A stretch of 40,356 nt of DNA from Pseudomonadota bacterium (GTDB lineage: Bacteria > Pseudomonadota > Alphaproteobacteria > Rhodospirillales > Casp-alpha2). The translations under genes were made by a program, and so were the position numbers. Positions 32,191 through 40,356 of this stretch are shown here, piece by piece (position 1 is the stretch's first letter; every line of letters begins with the position of its first letter). The DNA is taken from positions 1 to 40,356 of the forward strand of contig JAQBYB010000019.1 in assembly GCA_027624235.1 (NCBI GenBank). Direction: 5' to 3'. Under the pieces are notes generated by a model, which saw only the letters and a list, made by a program, of their open reading frames with translations, made no database searches and had not been told where the DNA came from.

Positions 32191-33633
32191 CTACGGCCGT
32201 TTCGGCTTGTAGACTTTCGGCGGGCGGGCGTTTTTTTCGATGTGTTTGATGATCAGCGCGGCGATGTCTTTTTCGGTGACGGCTTCGATGCCTTGCAGAC
32301 CGGGCGACGAATTGACTTCCAGCACCTTCGGCCCGGAGTTGGATCGCAACATATCGACGCCGGCCAGCGACAGGCCCATGATCCGGGCCGCCTTCACCGC
32401 CGTGGCGCGTTCATCCTTGGTCAGCTTGATGGGCTCGGCCTTGCCGCCGCGATGCAAATTGGAGCGAAACTCGCCTTCCTCGGCCTGGCGCTTCATGGCG
32501 GCGACGACTTTATTGCCGACAACCAGGCAGCGGATATCGGCGCCCTTCGCTTCCTTGATGTATTCCTGGACCAGAATATTCGCCCTCAGGCCCTGAAACG
32601 CCCCGATCACCGACTCGGCGGCTTTTTTGGTTTCGGCGAGAACGACGCCCCTGCCTTGCGTGCCTTCAAGCAGCTTGATGACCAGGGGCGCGCCGTTGAC
32701 GAACTTGATCAATTCCCCGGTTGCCTTCGGTGAACGCGCGAAGCCGGTGTCCGGCATGCCGATGCCGGAGCGCGCCAACAGTTGATGGGCATACAGTTTG
32801 TCGCGGGCGGCGCCGATGGCGGTGGCGGTATTGAGGCTGTACACGCCCATGGCTTCAAATTGGCGGACAACCGCCATGCCGTAAAAGGTGATCGTGGAGC
32901 CGATGCGGGGAATCACGGCGTCGAAGCCTTCCAGGGATTGGCCGTCGAGATGGACCTCGGGCCGATGCGAGGTGATGTTCATATAACATTGCGTGGTGTT
33001 GATGATTTCAACCATGTGGTCGCGGTCCGCGGCGGCTTCGGCGAGGCGCTTGGTGGAATAATTATTGGGCTCGCGCGTCAGGATGCCGATCTTGAGGGCT
33101 TTGCGCCAGGTTTTGGTCTTTTGAAGCTTGTCATACAGGTCGGCGGACAACTTTCCCTGAACGCACGACAGGTTGGGATCAACGATGATGGTGTCGCGCA
33201 GCGCCGTGCGCCCGATCAGCATCCGGTACTGCATGGATTCCCGGTTGGTCAGGGAAATTTCGATGGGCCATTCCTGGCCGCCGATGCGCATCGGGGTGAG
33301 GACGATGTAGCGCAGTTCGACCTCGCCGTTGGAGCTGGTGATTTCGCGCTGGTCGACAAGATCGGCCGAACAAAAGACGACGATATCGGGGCGTTCCGGG
33401 ACCGGGTGTACGCCGAACCGCACCCGCGGCTTATTGTTGCGGCCATAGGGCTCGATCATGAAGGCGTGAATGGACGACGACCGGGCGCCGGTGTCGATCT
33501 TCGCGCGCACGGCGGGAAGGCCGAGGCCGGGCAGTTCGACCCATTCCTCCCAGCCGAACACCAGTTCCTTATCCTGAACGGCCTGTTCAAAATTGTCGGG
33601 GGTATCGTTGGGTTTATCTGGTCCTGGACTCAT
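32191..33633 (-). CDS. rimK: RimB-RimK fusion: retropepsin-like domain plus ATP-grasp ligase
   Basis: The 480-residue protein joins two domains. Residues 25-170 form the RimB/DUF785-type retropepsin-like domain with [14 protein letters not shown] (Asp47-Thr-Gly). Residues 180-470 form a RimK-type ATP-grasp ligase: [17 protein letters not shown] at its start, [14 protein letters not shown], the ATP-binding [38 protein letters not shown], and the metal-binding [14 protein letters not shown]. RimK adds glutamates to ribosomal protein S6 and related substrates, and separate RimB modulates it. AGGAG lies 6 bases before the ATG and overlaps the upstream gor stop, so the genes are coupled. Confidence 0.9.
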   Translation of the reverse strand: MSPGPDKPNDTPDNFEQAVQDKELVFGWEEWVELPGLGLPAVRAKIDTGARSSSIHAFMIEPYGRNNKPRVRFGVHPVPERPDIVVFCSADLVDQREITSSNGEVELRYIVLTPMRIGGQEWPIEISLTNRESMQYRMLIGRTALRDTIIVDPNLSCVQGKLSADLYDKLQKTKTWRKALKIGILTREPNNYSTKRLAEAAADRDHMVEIINTTQCYMNITSHRPEVHLDGQSLEGFDAVIPRIGSTITFYGMAVVRQFEAMGVYSLNTATAIGAARDKLYAHQLLARSGIGMPDTGFARSPKATGELIKFVNGAPLVIKLLEGTQGRGVVLAETKKAAESVIGAFQGLRANILVQEYIKEAKGADIRCLVVGNKVVAAMKRQAEEGEFRSNLHRGGKAEPIKLTKDERATAVKAARIMGLSLAGVDMLRSNSGPKVLEVNSSPGLQGIEAVTEKDIAALIIKHIEKNARPPKVYKPKRP

Positions 33634-33642
33634 GACGTTCTC

Positions 33643-35019
33643 CTAGGAATCGCCCGGCTCAGGCCAAATATCCCGCATGGTGACGAATTCCTCGGCCGCC
33701 GTCGGGTGGATGCCGATGGTGGCGTCGAACTGGGCCTTGGTCGCGCCGCATTTTACCGCGATGGCGATGCCCTGGATAATTTCCGGCGCGTCCAGGCCGA
33801 CCATGTGACAACCGACGACGATGCCGGTGCCTCGGTCGACGATCAGCTTCATCAGGGTCTTCTCGTCGCGCCCGGACAGGGTGTATTTCATCGGCGTGAA
33901 GCGGGAGATGTAGACATCGACCTTACCGCGCGCGCCGGCCTCTTCCTCGCTCAGGCCGACGGTGCCGACCGGCGGCTGGCTGAACACGGCGGTGGCAATG
34001 TTGGTGTAATCGAGGGCCGTGGGCGTGCCTTCGTATAGCGTGCGGACCAACGCCTCGGCCTCGGCCAGGGCGACCGGGGTCAGGTTCATGCGCTCGGTGG
34101 CGTCGCCGATGGCGTAGATGTTGGCGGCCGCGGTGCGGGAGAACGCATCGACCTGGATGGCGCCGTTGGCATCAAGCAGGACGCCGGCCGCTTCCAGCCC
34201 CAGTCCGCGCGTGTTGGGGGCGCGCCCGGTGGCGTACATGACCTGATCGGCCTCGATCTCGTCGCCGCCCGTGAAACACAGCGAAAAGCCGCCTGCGCAT
34301 GTCTCGATTGATTTAACGGTGCATTCGCGGCGGATGATGATGCCCTTCTTTTCCATTTCCTCGGCCAGCACGTCGCGCACGGCTTCGTCGAAGCCGCGCA
34401 ATATCTGCGGCGCCCGGATCACCATGGTGACGTCGGCGCCAAAGGCATTAAAGATGCCGGCGAATTCGACGGCGATATAGCCGCCGCCGACGATGGCGAT
34501 GCGTTTGGGGAAAGCCTTCAGGTCCAACGCCTCGTTCGAGGTGATGGCGTGGTCGATGCCGGGCACGTCGGGCATTTTCGGCCAGCCGCCGGTGGCGATC
34601 AGGATGGTCTCGGCGGTGAGCGATTTTTTGCCATCCGGGCCATCGACGTCGACCCGATGCGGATCGGCGAGGGTGCCGGTGCCGGTGATCTCCTCGACGC
34701 CGCTGTCGCGCAGGATGCGGTGATAGACGTGTTCGAGCCGGTCCAATTCCTTGTTCTTGGCGGTGATCAGTTTAGGCCAGTCGAAGCCGGGCTCGGCCAC
34801 CGTCCAGCCGTAGCCGGCGGCATCTTCGAAGTCTTCACCGAAGTGGCTGCCCAGGACCAGCAGCTTCTTCGGTACGCAGCCGCGCATCACACAGGTGCCG
34901 CCGACCCGCATGTTTTCGATGATCGCGACCTTTTTACCCAGGGCCGCCGCGCGCCTCGACGCGCGCACCCCGCCGGAACCGGCGCCGATGGTGATCAGGT
35001 CATAGTCGTATTGGCGCAT
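33643..35019 (-). CDS. gor: Glutathione-disulfide reductase
   Basis: NADPH-dependent flavoenzyme that reduces oxidised glutathione. The 458-residue protein has the FAD-binding ITIGAGSGGVRASRRAA, the redox disulfide GGTCVMRGCVPKK (Cys43, Cys48), the NADPH-binding GGGYIAVEFAGIFNAFG with downstream Arg residues, the second FAD motif NIYAIGDATERMNLTPVA, and the C-terminal catalytic HPTAAEE supplied to the partner subunit. GSGGVRASR rather than GGGSGG is typical of the glutathione reductase subfamily. It is immediately upstream of the rimK fusion gene. Confidence 0.95.
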   Translation of the reverse strand: MRQYDYDLITIGAGSGGVRASRRAAALGKKVAIIENMRVGGTCVMRGCVPKKLLVLGSHFGEDFEDAAGYGWTVAEPGFDWPKLITAKNKELDRLEHVYHRILRDSGVEEITGTGTLADPHRVDVDGPDGKKSLTAETILIATGGWPKMPDVPGIDHAITSNEALDLKAFPKRIAIVGGGYIAVEFAGIFNAFGADVTMVIRAPQILRGFDEAVRDVLAEEMEKKGIIIRRECTVKSIETCAGGFSLCFTGGDEIEADQVMYATGRAPNTRGLGLEAAGVLLDANGAIQVDAFSRTAAANIYAIGDATERMNLTPVALAEAEALVRTLYEGTPTALDYTNIATAVFSQPPVGTVGLSEEEAGARGKVDVYISRFTPMKYTLSGRDEKTLMKLIVDRGTGIVVGCHMVGLDAPEIIQGIAIAVKCGATKAQFDATIGIHPTAAEEFVTMRDIWPEPGDS

Positions 35020-35130
35020 GGGGCCGCTTTCGTCTAAACACCGTTGACCTTCCGGTCATTTGAGGCATTACTTCGATTAAGGTGGCCCATAGGGTAGCGG
35101 AAAAAACTAAACCTTAAAGGCAAAAACCGA

Positions 35131-35613
35131 ATGACGCCGAAATCGAAGAAAAAAGCCCTGACCCTTGCCGTGTTCGCCGTCGCCATCGGCCTGTTCGCCG
35201 TGTTCGGCCCCGGCGGCTGGCCCGGCGGCGGCACGGGCGCGGGTGGCGTCGATGCCGCCGATGCGGCGCTGGTGGCGCGGGGCCAGGCGGTGTACTCAGG
35301 CAACTGCGCGTCGTGCCACGGCGCCAAGCTGGAGGGCCAGCCCGATTGGCGCTCGCGCAACCCCGACGGCACCCTGAAAGCACCGCCGCACGATGAGACC
35401 GGCCACACCTGGCACCATCCCGACCGCGACATGTTCAACTACACCAAGAACGGCGGCCAGGCGACGGCGCCGCCGGGGTTCAAAAGCGCCATGCCGGGAT
35501 TCGGCAAAATGCTTACTGATCGCGACATCTGGGCGGTGCTGTCCTATATCCATGCCTCCTGGCCGCCGAAGGTGGTCGAACGTCAGCAACGGATTAACGC
35601 CCAGAGCCGCTGA
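35131..35613 (+). CDS. Monohaem cytochrome c, paralogue of the copper-operon cytochrome
   Basis: The 160-residue protein has an N-terminal hydrophobic segment (KALTLAVFAVAIGLFAVFG) and the haem site NCASCH (Cys59, Cys62, His63). It shares the His-rich DETGHTWHHPD stretch, the Met ligand in AMPGFGKML and the terminal helix WAVLSYIHASWPPK with the protein at 2341-2856. The two are clearly paralogues from the haem site onward. TAAAGG precedes the ATG. It stands alone here, divergent from gor. An electron carrier located on the periplasmic face is likely. Confidence 0.92.
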   Translation: MTPKSKKKALTLAVFAVAIGLFAVFGPGGWPGGGTGAGGVDAADAALVARGQAVYSGNCASCHGAKLEGQPDWRSRNPDGTLKAPPHDETGHTWHHPDRDMFNYTKNGGQATAPPGFKSAMPGFGKMLTDRDIWAVLSYIHASWPPKVVERQQRINAQSR

Positions 35614-35698
35614 TCGGGTATTTCCAGAAGCCTTTTATTTGCTATGTTCAGCAGGCTGCGGTGGTCAGTCTGGTCGGGCCGGAGGGGAGGGTGGTGAC

Positions 35699-37399
35699 AT
35701 GAGCGATGTGTTGGCGAGGGCGCTGAACAGCCATCAAGAAGGCCGCCTGCATGAGGCGAAGACGCTCTACCGGCAGGTGCTGGCGGTCGAACCGGATAAT
35801 TCCGATGCGCTTCATTATATGGGCGTTCTTTGCCTTCAGAACGATGACTGCGCCGAGGCGGTCCGTTTGATTGAACGCGCGCTGGCGCTCAACCCCGGCA
35901 ATGCCGACGCCCTCAACAACCTGGGCCAGGCCTTCGCCGGCCTGGACCGATGGCCGGACGCCGAGGCCGCCTATCGAAAGGCGCTGGCCATGGTTCCGGA
36001 CTTCGCCCCGGCGCATAGCAACCTGGGCGACGCGTTGATGCGGCAAGGCAAGCCGGAAGCCGCCGCCAGTTACCAAACCGCCCTCAGGGCCTATCCCGGC
36101 GATCCGGATATTCTGGTCAGCCTGGGCAGGGCGCTGGCCATGCAAGAGCAATTTGAGGAGGCGATTGGCCATTTCCGCCAGGCCCTTGAGGCCCTCCCCG
36201 ACGATGCGATGACGTTGACCAATCTGGGCAACGCGCTGCAAGCCGCGGGCCGACCGGACGAGGCCGTGAGCGTCTTCGAGCGCGCCATTGCCGTGCAGCC
36301 GGATCTGGTGGAAGCCCACTTTAATTTAGGCCTGGCATTGTATGATCAGGATCGGCTGGAGGAGTCCATTGCATCGTACCAACGGGTCCTTGCCCTGGAT
36401 CCGGAAAATATTGATGCCCATCATCATCTGGGTCCTGCCCTTTTTCTGCAAGGCCGGCTCGCGGAAGGCTGGCAGGAATATGAATGGCGGTGGCGGTCCG
36501 AAAAAGGGCTCAATTTGAGGAATTTTCCTCAGCCCCCGTGGCAAGGCGCGGCACTCAAGGGAAAGACGGTCCTGGTGTGGTCCGAACAAGGCGTCGGTGA
36601 TCAGATTTCGTTCGCCGGCATGGTGCCTGATTTATTGGAGCGCGGCGCCACGGTGGTTCTGGAATGCGATGCCCGGCTGGCGCCGCTATTCGAGCGCTCT
36701 TTTCCCGGCGTCGAATGTCTGGCTAAGGAAAATCCGCCATCCCTAGAAACCCAACGCCAGGACATTGATTTTCAGGTGCCGGGCGGAGGCCTTGGCCGTT
36801 TATTGCGTCCGGATTATGAGTCTTTCCACCGCCGGCCTTTCTACCTCATCGCCGATAACCAACGCCGCGATGTGATTCGCAAGCGTTATCAAGATGGTCA
36901 GGACGATCAAGGCGGGGATGCCGGGCTCTTGGTCGGCATCTCCTGGGAGAGCAAAAATAAACGTGTTGGCGACCTTAAATCCATGCCGCTGGAGGGATTC
37001 CAGCCCCTGACCGTGGTCTCCGGGGTCACTTTCGTTGATCTCCAATACGGTAATACAGTGGAGGAACGTCGGAATTTTGAGGAAAAAACAGGGGTATCGC
37101 TGATCCATGACAATGACGTCGATCAACTCGCCGATTTAGACCTTTTCGCCGCCCAGGTTGCGGCAATGGACCTTGTCATTTCGGTGTCCAGCACCACCGT
37201 TCACGTAAGCGGCGGGCTCGGCATTCCCACATGGGTGATGTTGAACACGACGCCCTTTAACTGCTGGATGCTTGAAAGGGACGTTAGTCCCTGGTATCCG
37301 TCGGTCAGGTTGTTCCGACAAAAACAGCCGGGGGTTTGGGGGGATGTGGTTGAACGGGTGGCGAGCGAACTGGAACATGTCGGCTCGATTCGCCGCTGA
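35699..37399 (+). CDS. TPR plus GT9-like glycosyltransferase-fold protein
   Basis: The 566-residue protein has seven or so tetratricopeptide repeats (1-265; DALNNLGQAFAGLDRWPDAE and similar). A C-terminal region of about 300 residues follows: TVLVWSEQGVGDQISFAGMV, ECDARLAPLFERSFPG, GISWESKNKRVGDLKSMPL and VISVSSTTVHVSGGLGIPTWVML, the order seen in GT9/heptosyltransferase-like proteins linked to TPRs. These often modify flagellin or surface glycans, but the substrate is unknown. I use the ATG at 35699 (GGAGGG upstream); the frame back to 35393 overlaps the cytochrome gene. Confidence 0.87.
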   Translation: MSDVLARALNSHQEGRLHEAKTLYRQVLAVEPDNSDALHYMGVLCLQNDDCAEAVRLIERALALNPGNADALNNLGQAFAGLDRWPDAEAAYRKALAMVPDFAPAHSNLGDALMRQGKPEAAASYQTALRAYPGDPDILVSLGRALAMQEQFEEAIGHFRQALEALPDDAMTLTNLGNALQAAGRPDEAVSVFERAIAVQPDLVEAHFNLGLALYDQDRLEESIASYQRVLALDPENIDAHHHLGPALFLQGRLAEGWQEYEWRWRSEKGLNLRNFPQPPWQGAALKGKTVLVWSEQGVGDQISFAGMVPDLLERGATVVLECDARLAPLFERSFPGVECLAKENPPSLETQRQDIDFQVPGGGLGRLLRPDYESFHRRPFYLIADNQRRDVIRKRYQDGQDDQGGDAGLLVGISWESKNKRVGDLKSMPLEGFQPLTVVSGVTFVDLQYGNTVEERRNFEEKTGVSLIHDNDVDQLADLDLFAAQVAAMDLVISVSSTTVHVSGGLGIPTWVMLNTTPFNCWMLERDVSPWYPSVRLFRQKQPGVWGDVVERVASELEHVGSIRR

Positions 37400-37480
37400 T
37401 TGTTTTATCGCCCCGCCTCCCGCCGTTTTCGGCGCTGAGATCCTGTTTTTGGCGCCGATTGCCTCACTGTACGGGGCTGA

Positions 37481-37522
37481 TTTCCGCCACATTGTTGCAA
37501 ATTTGCAACAATGTGGCGGAAA
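37481..37522. repeat. Perfect 42-bp palindrome
   Basis: Two 21-bp arms meet with no loop (left arm contains CCGCCACATTGTTGCAAA). It lies in the 298-bp gap 37400-37697 between the TPR-GT9 gene and the porin, 175 bp upstream of the porin GTG. No T-run follows on either strand, so it is not a standard terminator. The rest of the gap is the porin leader, with small dyads (GAGGT/ACCTC, GGCCTTAATGGCC). Confidence 0.95.
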
Positions 37523-37697
37523 ATCCACCAAAAATCGAAATTTAACTTCCTTATAACCGAGAAAATCTTAGAATGCGCGGAGACAAGAGGTTGGTAACAC
37601 CTCGGGTCGGCCTTAATGGCCTGGAGGGGTTTCCAAGTTCTTTAATAGGATTATCCCAAAACGACAAAACCTTAAGTATGGTAAAGGAGAGACTAAA

Positions 37698-38963
37698 GTG
37701 AATATCAAAACAATCCTCAAATCATCGGTTGCCGCCACGGCGCTTTTCGCCGTTGCCGTTCCGATGTCGACGACGGCCAACGCTGCCGACGATACGTTAT
37801 CTTCCGGTCAAAAGACCAAATTGAAAGTGTCCGGCTATGTCTCCCGCGCCATCTGGCACGCTGACGACGGAACCTCCGATAAAACGTTCTTTACTGGCGG
37901 CGCGGGTACTCAAACCCGAGTCCGGTGGATTGCGTCAGGCACGTTGAACGAGAACGTCACTGCGGGTGCGACCATCGAAATTGAATTGCCTAAACCTAAC
38001 AATGAAGCAGCCTCCGTATTGCAATCTGGTGCCAGACCTGGCAACGCCTCCACCGATTCAGCCGATAAGACCAATTGGGACATCCGGCATGAGTATGTCT
38101 GGGTCAACCACAAGAAGTTCGGCAAGGTCAGCCTCGGCCAAACGGACCACGGCTTTGGCGGCTCCTATGGCCAAACATTCTCGGGTACCGGTAGCATCGA
38201 TAGTGACTCAGGCGTTTCCTTCGGTAACGGTTTGACGTTTGTCAACACGTCGGCCGCGGCTAAGGCGGTCTCCACCAACACCACCGGCGCCGTCTTTAGC
38301 GGCAGAAGGAACAACAGTGACCGCGGCGATCTCATCCGCTACGACACCCCGAAATTCATGGGCTTTGATGCAAAAACCTCTTTACATGACAATGGAACCG
38401 CTGACGTCAGTGTCGGATACGGCGGTAAATTTGGCAGCTTTGCTGTCAAATCGAGGGCCGGTTACGTTAACAAGGATGGTGATGTCAGCCACAACTTCAC
38501 TGCTGCCGGTTCGATCGCCGTCCAGCACGACAGCGGCCTCAACGCTTCGTTCGGCGCCTACAAGGTGAACTTTGCTGGTCCGCGGTCGAAAAGTGCACTC
38601 AGTGCTACTATCAATTCTGCTATGTTAAGTGGCCCGCAAGACGGCAACAACCTGGGTGGCCGGGATGATGCCTACTCCTACAACTTCAGGCTCGGCTACA
38701 ACGCTGCGAAGCTCGTCGGCGTTGGTCCTACCAGCTTTGGTTTGCAGTACGTGACCAGTCAGAATGAAAAAGAGAACGACGGCGATGCCGAATCTTGGTC
38801 CATCGGCGTTGTGCAAAAATTCTCTGCTCTCGGCATGGATGTTGGCCTTGTGTATTCGAACTACGCGTACAGTGCTGAATCTGAAACTACCGTCGGCACC
38901 AAAACAGCCGAAACATACGACGACATCGACGTAATCGCGCTGCAGACGGTCTTTAACTTCTAA
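37698..38963 (+). CDS. Outer-membrane porin
   Basis: The 421-residue protein has a signal peptide (KSSVAATALFAVAVPMSTTANA, cleavage before ADDT). Repeated amphipathic beta strands follow, such as KLKVSGYVSRAIW, TRVRWIASGTLNENVTAGATIEIE and SYNFRLGYNAAKLVGVGPTSFGLQY. The protein ends in a strand with terminal Phe (VIALQTVFNF), the signature recognised by the BAM machinery. It resembles general diffusion porins of alphaproteobacteria. The start is GTG at 37698 with AAGGAGA, preceded by a long structured leader and followed by a strong terminator, which suggests high expression as a single gene. Confidence 0.92.
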   Translation: MNIKTILKSSVAATALFAVAVPMSTTANAADDTLSSGQKTKLKVSGYVSRAIWHADDGTSDKTFFTGGAGTQTRVRWIASGTLNENVTAGATIEIELPKPNNEAASVLQSGARPGNASTDSADKTNWDIRHEYVWVNHKKFGKVSLGQTDHGFGGSYGQTFSGTGSIDSDSGVSFGNGLTFVNTSAAAKAVSTNTTGAVFSGRRNNSDRGDLIRYDTPKFMGFDAKTSLHDNGTADVSVGYGGKFGSFAVKSRAGYVNKDGDVSHNFTAAGSIAVQHDSGLNASFGAYKVNFAGPRSKSALSATINSAMLSGPQDGNNLGGRDDAYSYNFRLGYNAAKLVGVGPTSFGLQYVTSQNEKENDGDAESWSIGVVQKFSALGMDVGLVYSNYAYSAESETTVGTKTAETYDDIDVIALQTVFNF

Positions 38964-39030
38964 GGATCAAACGCAGCCAAAGGACCAAGGAAACCTTTCA
39001 GGCGACCGAGCGTCCTTTTAGAGACAACGA

Positions 39031-39065
39031 CCGGGGCTCGTTCATTCGAGCCCCGGTTTTTGTTT
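39031..39065 (+). terminator. Rho-independent terminator of the porin gene
   Basis: A perfect 10-bp stem CCGGGGCTCG / CGAGCCCCGG with a 6-nt loop (39031-39056) is followed by TTTTTG, 68 bp after the porin stop. The following 150 bp (39066-39217) hold nothing I can identify apart from a small CTCCTT-GAAA-AAGGAG hairpin. Confidence 0.93.
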
Positions 39066-39217
39066 GCGCGTTGTTCACCCGAGGGCCCACGGAAAACACG
39101 GAGATGGGAAAAAAGTGAACGGAGATGTGGGGATTCTCGGGGATAAGGGGAAGTAGTTCCGACCTAATCTGACACCGCTCCTTGAAAAAGGAGAGGGTTA
39201 CCGGTTTTGATCGCGGG

Positions 39218-39325
39218 CTAGCGCATTTCCGGTTCACTTGCGTTCACCTAAAATGCTCTACGCCTTTGTTTTAGACGCAAATTCGTCGCCGCGGATGTAA
39301 CCATCCGCTCGCGATTTGCGCTAAG
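39218..39325. repeat. MITE-like intergenic repeat, copy B (inverted, single unit)
   Basis: This is the inverted copy of 30920-31072 and is 108 bp long. It keeps the end sequences (CTAGCGCA at one end, CTTAGCGCA inverted at the other), the REP-like dyad, the GCGGATG/CATCCGC hairpin with a changed loop, and only one 23-bp unit instead of three. It ends 12 bp from the stop of the GT8-like gene. Confidence 0.9.
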
Positions 39326-39337
39326 GGGGTGTTCAGG

Positions 39338-40015
39338 CTATTGGTCGCAACGCTGCATGGCGTCCCGCTCGGCGAACCATTCGGCGGCGTACTCGGTGTC
39401 TTTGTATTCTTCGAAATAGGGGCCGCCGATGGTGAAATGCAGGTTGGAGACCTTGCTCACAGCAACCTTTTCGTCATAACCAACCAGGTGGTTCCAGCGG
39501 TGCGGGATGTCGCCGATCAGATTGTCGTCGCCGAGCCATTGGAAGCGGTGCAGTTCAAGTCCGGTCGCGGTGTTGACAAATTCCGGGGACAGCGCCCGGC
39601 ACTTGGCGTTGTTGAACAGCATGACGCTGGACCAGTTCTTCTTTTCGTACTTGCTCTGCGGTTGGCCCAGAAACTTGGTCGTCTCCGCGGGGACATGCTT
39701 GTGCTTGACGACCTGGACGGCGAAGTTGTCGTCGCGCAGTTTCCATAGTTCCGCCATGTCGTCGAGCACCAGCATGTCGCAGTCCATGAACAACGCCCAG
39801 CCATCAAAATCGCAGAGATAGGGAACCAGAAACCGGGAAAAGGAGAAATCCGTGGATTGCAATTGATGGCGGTCGCGGGTCATCACGCCGCCCAGTTGCG
39901 AGAGCATCAACGGCGCAATCGACACCGGCGCCGACGCCCGGGCAAGAATGGAATGAGACAGCACATGATAGGAAACCGTTTCGACCGGGTCGAACCCTAT
40001 GAAAATTCGAATCAT
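39338..40015 (-). CDS. GT8-like glycosyltransferase
   Basis: The 225-residue protein begins MIRIFIGFDPVETVSYHVL. It contains the metal/nucleotide-sugar motif ALFMDCDMLVLDD (Asp-Cys-Asp) followed by KHKHVPAETTKFLGQPQ and the acceptor-side MLFNNAKCRALSPEFVN, the order of GT8/glycogenin-like GT-A enzymes. HFTIGGPYFEEYKDTEYAAEW near the end holds the conserved His-x-x-x-Gly-type segment. The frame reaches 40231, but that part lies in a MITE-like element, so I use the ATG at 40015 with AAGGAA upstream. The acceptor is unknown; a surface-polysaccharide role is plausible. Confidence 0.85.
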   Translation of the reverse strand: MIRIFIGFDPVETVSYHVLSHSILARASAPVSIAPLMLSQLGGVMTRDRHQLQSTDFSFSRFLVPYLCDFDGWALFMDCDMLVLDDMAELWKLRDDNFAVQVVKHKHVPAETTKFLGQPQSKYEKKNWSSVMLFNNAKCRALSPEFVNTATGLELHRFQWLGDDNLIGDIPHRWNHLVGYDEKVAVSKVSNLHFTIGGPYFEEYKDTEYAAEWFAERDAMQRCDQ

Positions 40016-40092
40016 GACGGCGCTATTCCTTTTGTTGCGAGCCCGAATAATTGGGAGCACACCGTAGCCACGGCATGGCCCCCTGTCTAGCC

Positions 40093-40252
40093 GGCTGCTG
40101 AAAAAGTGGATTTGCGGCAACAATCCTTCGACTCGCCGGCTTGCGCGCGCGGTCCAGGATGAGGAATTACAATAGCTTATCCCTCGCCCCGAGGAGGACC
40201 GGAGGCCCGTCTCGAAGGCGCACTCAACCAAATCATGGGTTTTTCAGCAGCC
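40093..40252. mobile_element. MITE-like element with 13-bp terminal inverted repeats
   Basis: GGCTGCTGAAAAA at 40093-40105 is perfectly inverted at 40240-40252 (TTTTTCAGCAGCC). The 134 bp between contain no gene. The size and ends fit a non-autonomous transposon remnant inserted just upstream of the GT8-like gene. The remaining 40253-40356 is AT-rich and I see no gene in it. Confidence 0.75.
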
Positions 40253-40356
40253 TGTTAGAGCATTTCCGTAATTTTATGAATCAAATCTGGTTTTGTTGAA
40301 TCCTTGTTAAGAGTTTTCGTGATTCCCTTGTCTATTGAATCGCAAGGGAGTTTTAT

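Noticed and set aside
32782..34038. 418-codon plus-strand frame opposite rimK and gor
   Set aside because: Spans two well-recognised opposite genes; shadow frame.
37481..37522. Palindrome as a Rho-independent terminator of the TPR-GT9 gene
   Set aside because: No T-run follows on either strand and there is no loop.
38998..39237. 79-codon minus-strand frame across the porin terminator
   Set aside because: It covers a terminator and the end of a repeat; no family or ribosome-binding site.

Overview
The window looks like a chromosomal piece of an aerobic alphaproteobacterium, possibly Rhodospirillales-like. The evidence is GC-rich housekeeping genes such as coq7, a class II (plant-type) DAHP synthase, cimA, dsbB, gor and a fused RimB-RimK protein, c-type cytochromes, a GTG-started porin and a c-di-GMP signalling protein. 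The taxonomic placement is inference from gene content, not a search.

Layout. (1) 358-5666 (minus strand) is a compact periplasmic copper/redox operon. In transcription order it holds a small Cys-rich exported protein, a Tat-exported Met-rich multicopper oxidase, a cytochrome c2 with an unusual C-terminal extension, an easily missed 45-residue Met-rich membrane peptide, a second cytochrome c, a TlpA-like thioredoxin, an SCO1/SenC copper chaperone (ATGA overlap) and a cupredoxin-like protein without the usual His/Met ligands. (2) 5779-11965 holds an NlpC/P60 hydrolase, a TPR-GT41 (OGT-like) glycosyltransferase, a small membrane protein, a dead GIY-YIG endonuclease between perfect 27-bp inverted repeats, tRNA-Leu(CAA), a YqaA/DedA-type protein, dsbB and coq7. 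(3) 11968-25072 is mostly core metabolism and translation: a TrmJ-like RNA methyltransferase, cimA, a HisKA-PAS-PAS-GGDEF-EAL protein, a formyltransferase-like protein, cysS, nadE, nicotinate phosphoribosyltransferase and DAHP synthase. (4) 25100-28083 is an accessory island: an array of twelve GTCGTC boxes all in one 11-bp phase, a terminase-small-subunit-like protein, an AT-rich leader, a broken gene, and an intact Xre-RES toxin-antitoxin pair coupled to it. (5) 28163-40015 returns to backbone genes: rsmJ, bacteriohemerythrin, a rhodanese-like exported protein, an exported TPR protein, an EamA transporter, RimB-RimK, gor, a paralogue of the copper-operon cytochrome, a TPR-GT9-like protein, a porin and a GT8-like glycosyltransferase.

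Short repetitive DNA is a prominent part of the window. A MITE-like repeat occurs twice in opposite orientation (30920-31072 and 39218-39325). In the first copy its terminal repeats supply the stop codons of both converging neighbours, and it carries a 23-bp unit in triplicate. A different MITE-like element with 13-bp terminal repeats lies at 40093-40252, and a perfect 42-bp palindrome lies upstream of the porin. The best candidates for something undescribed are the 11-bp-phased array beside the terminase-like gene, the broken gene plus Xre-RES module, and the composition of the copper/cytochrome operon.
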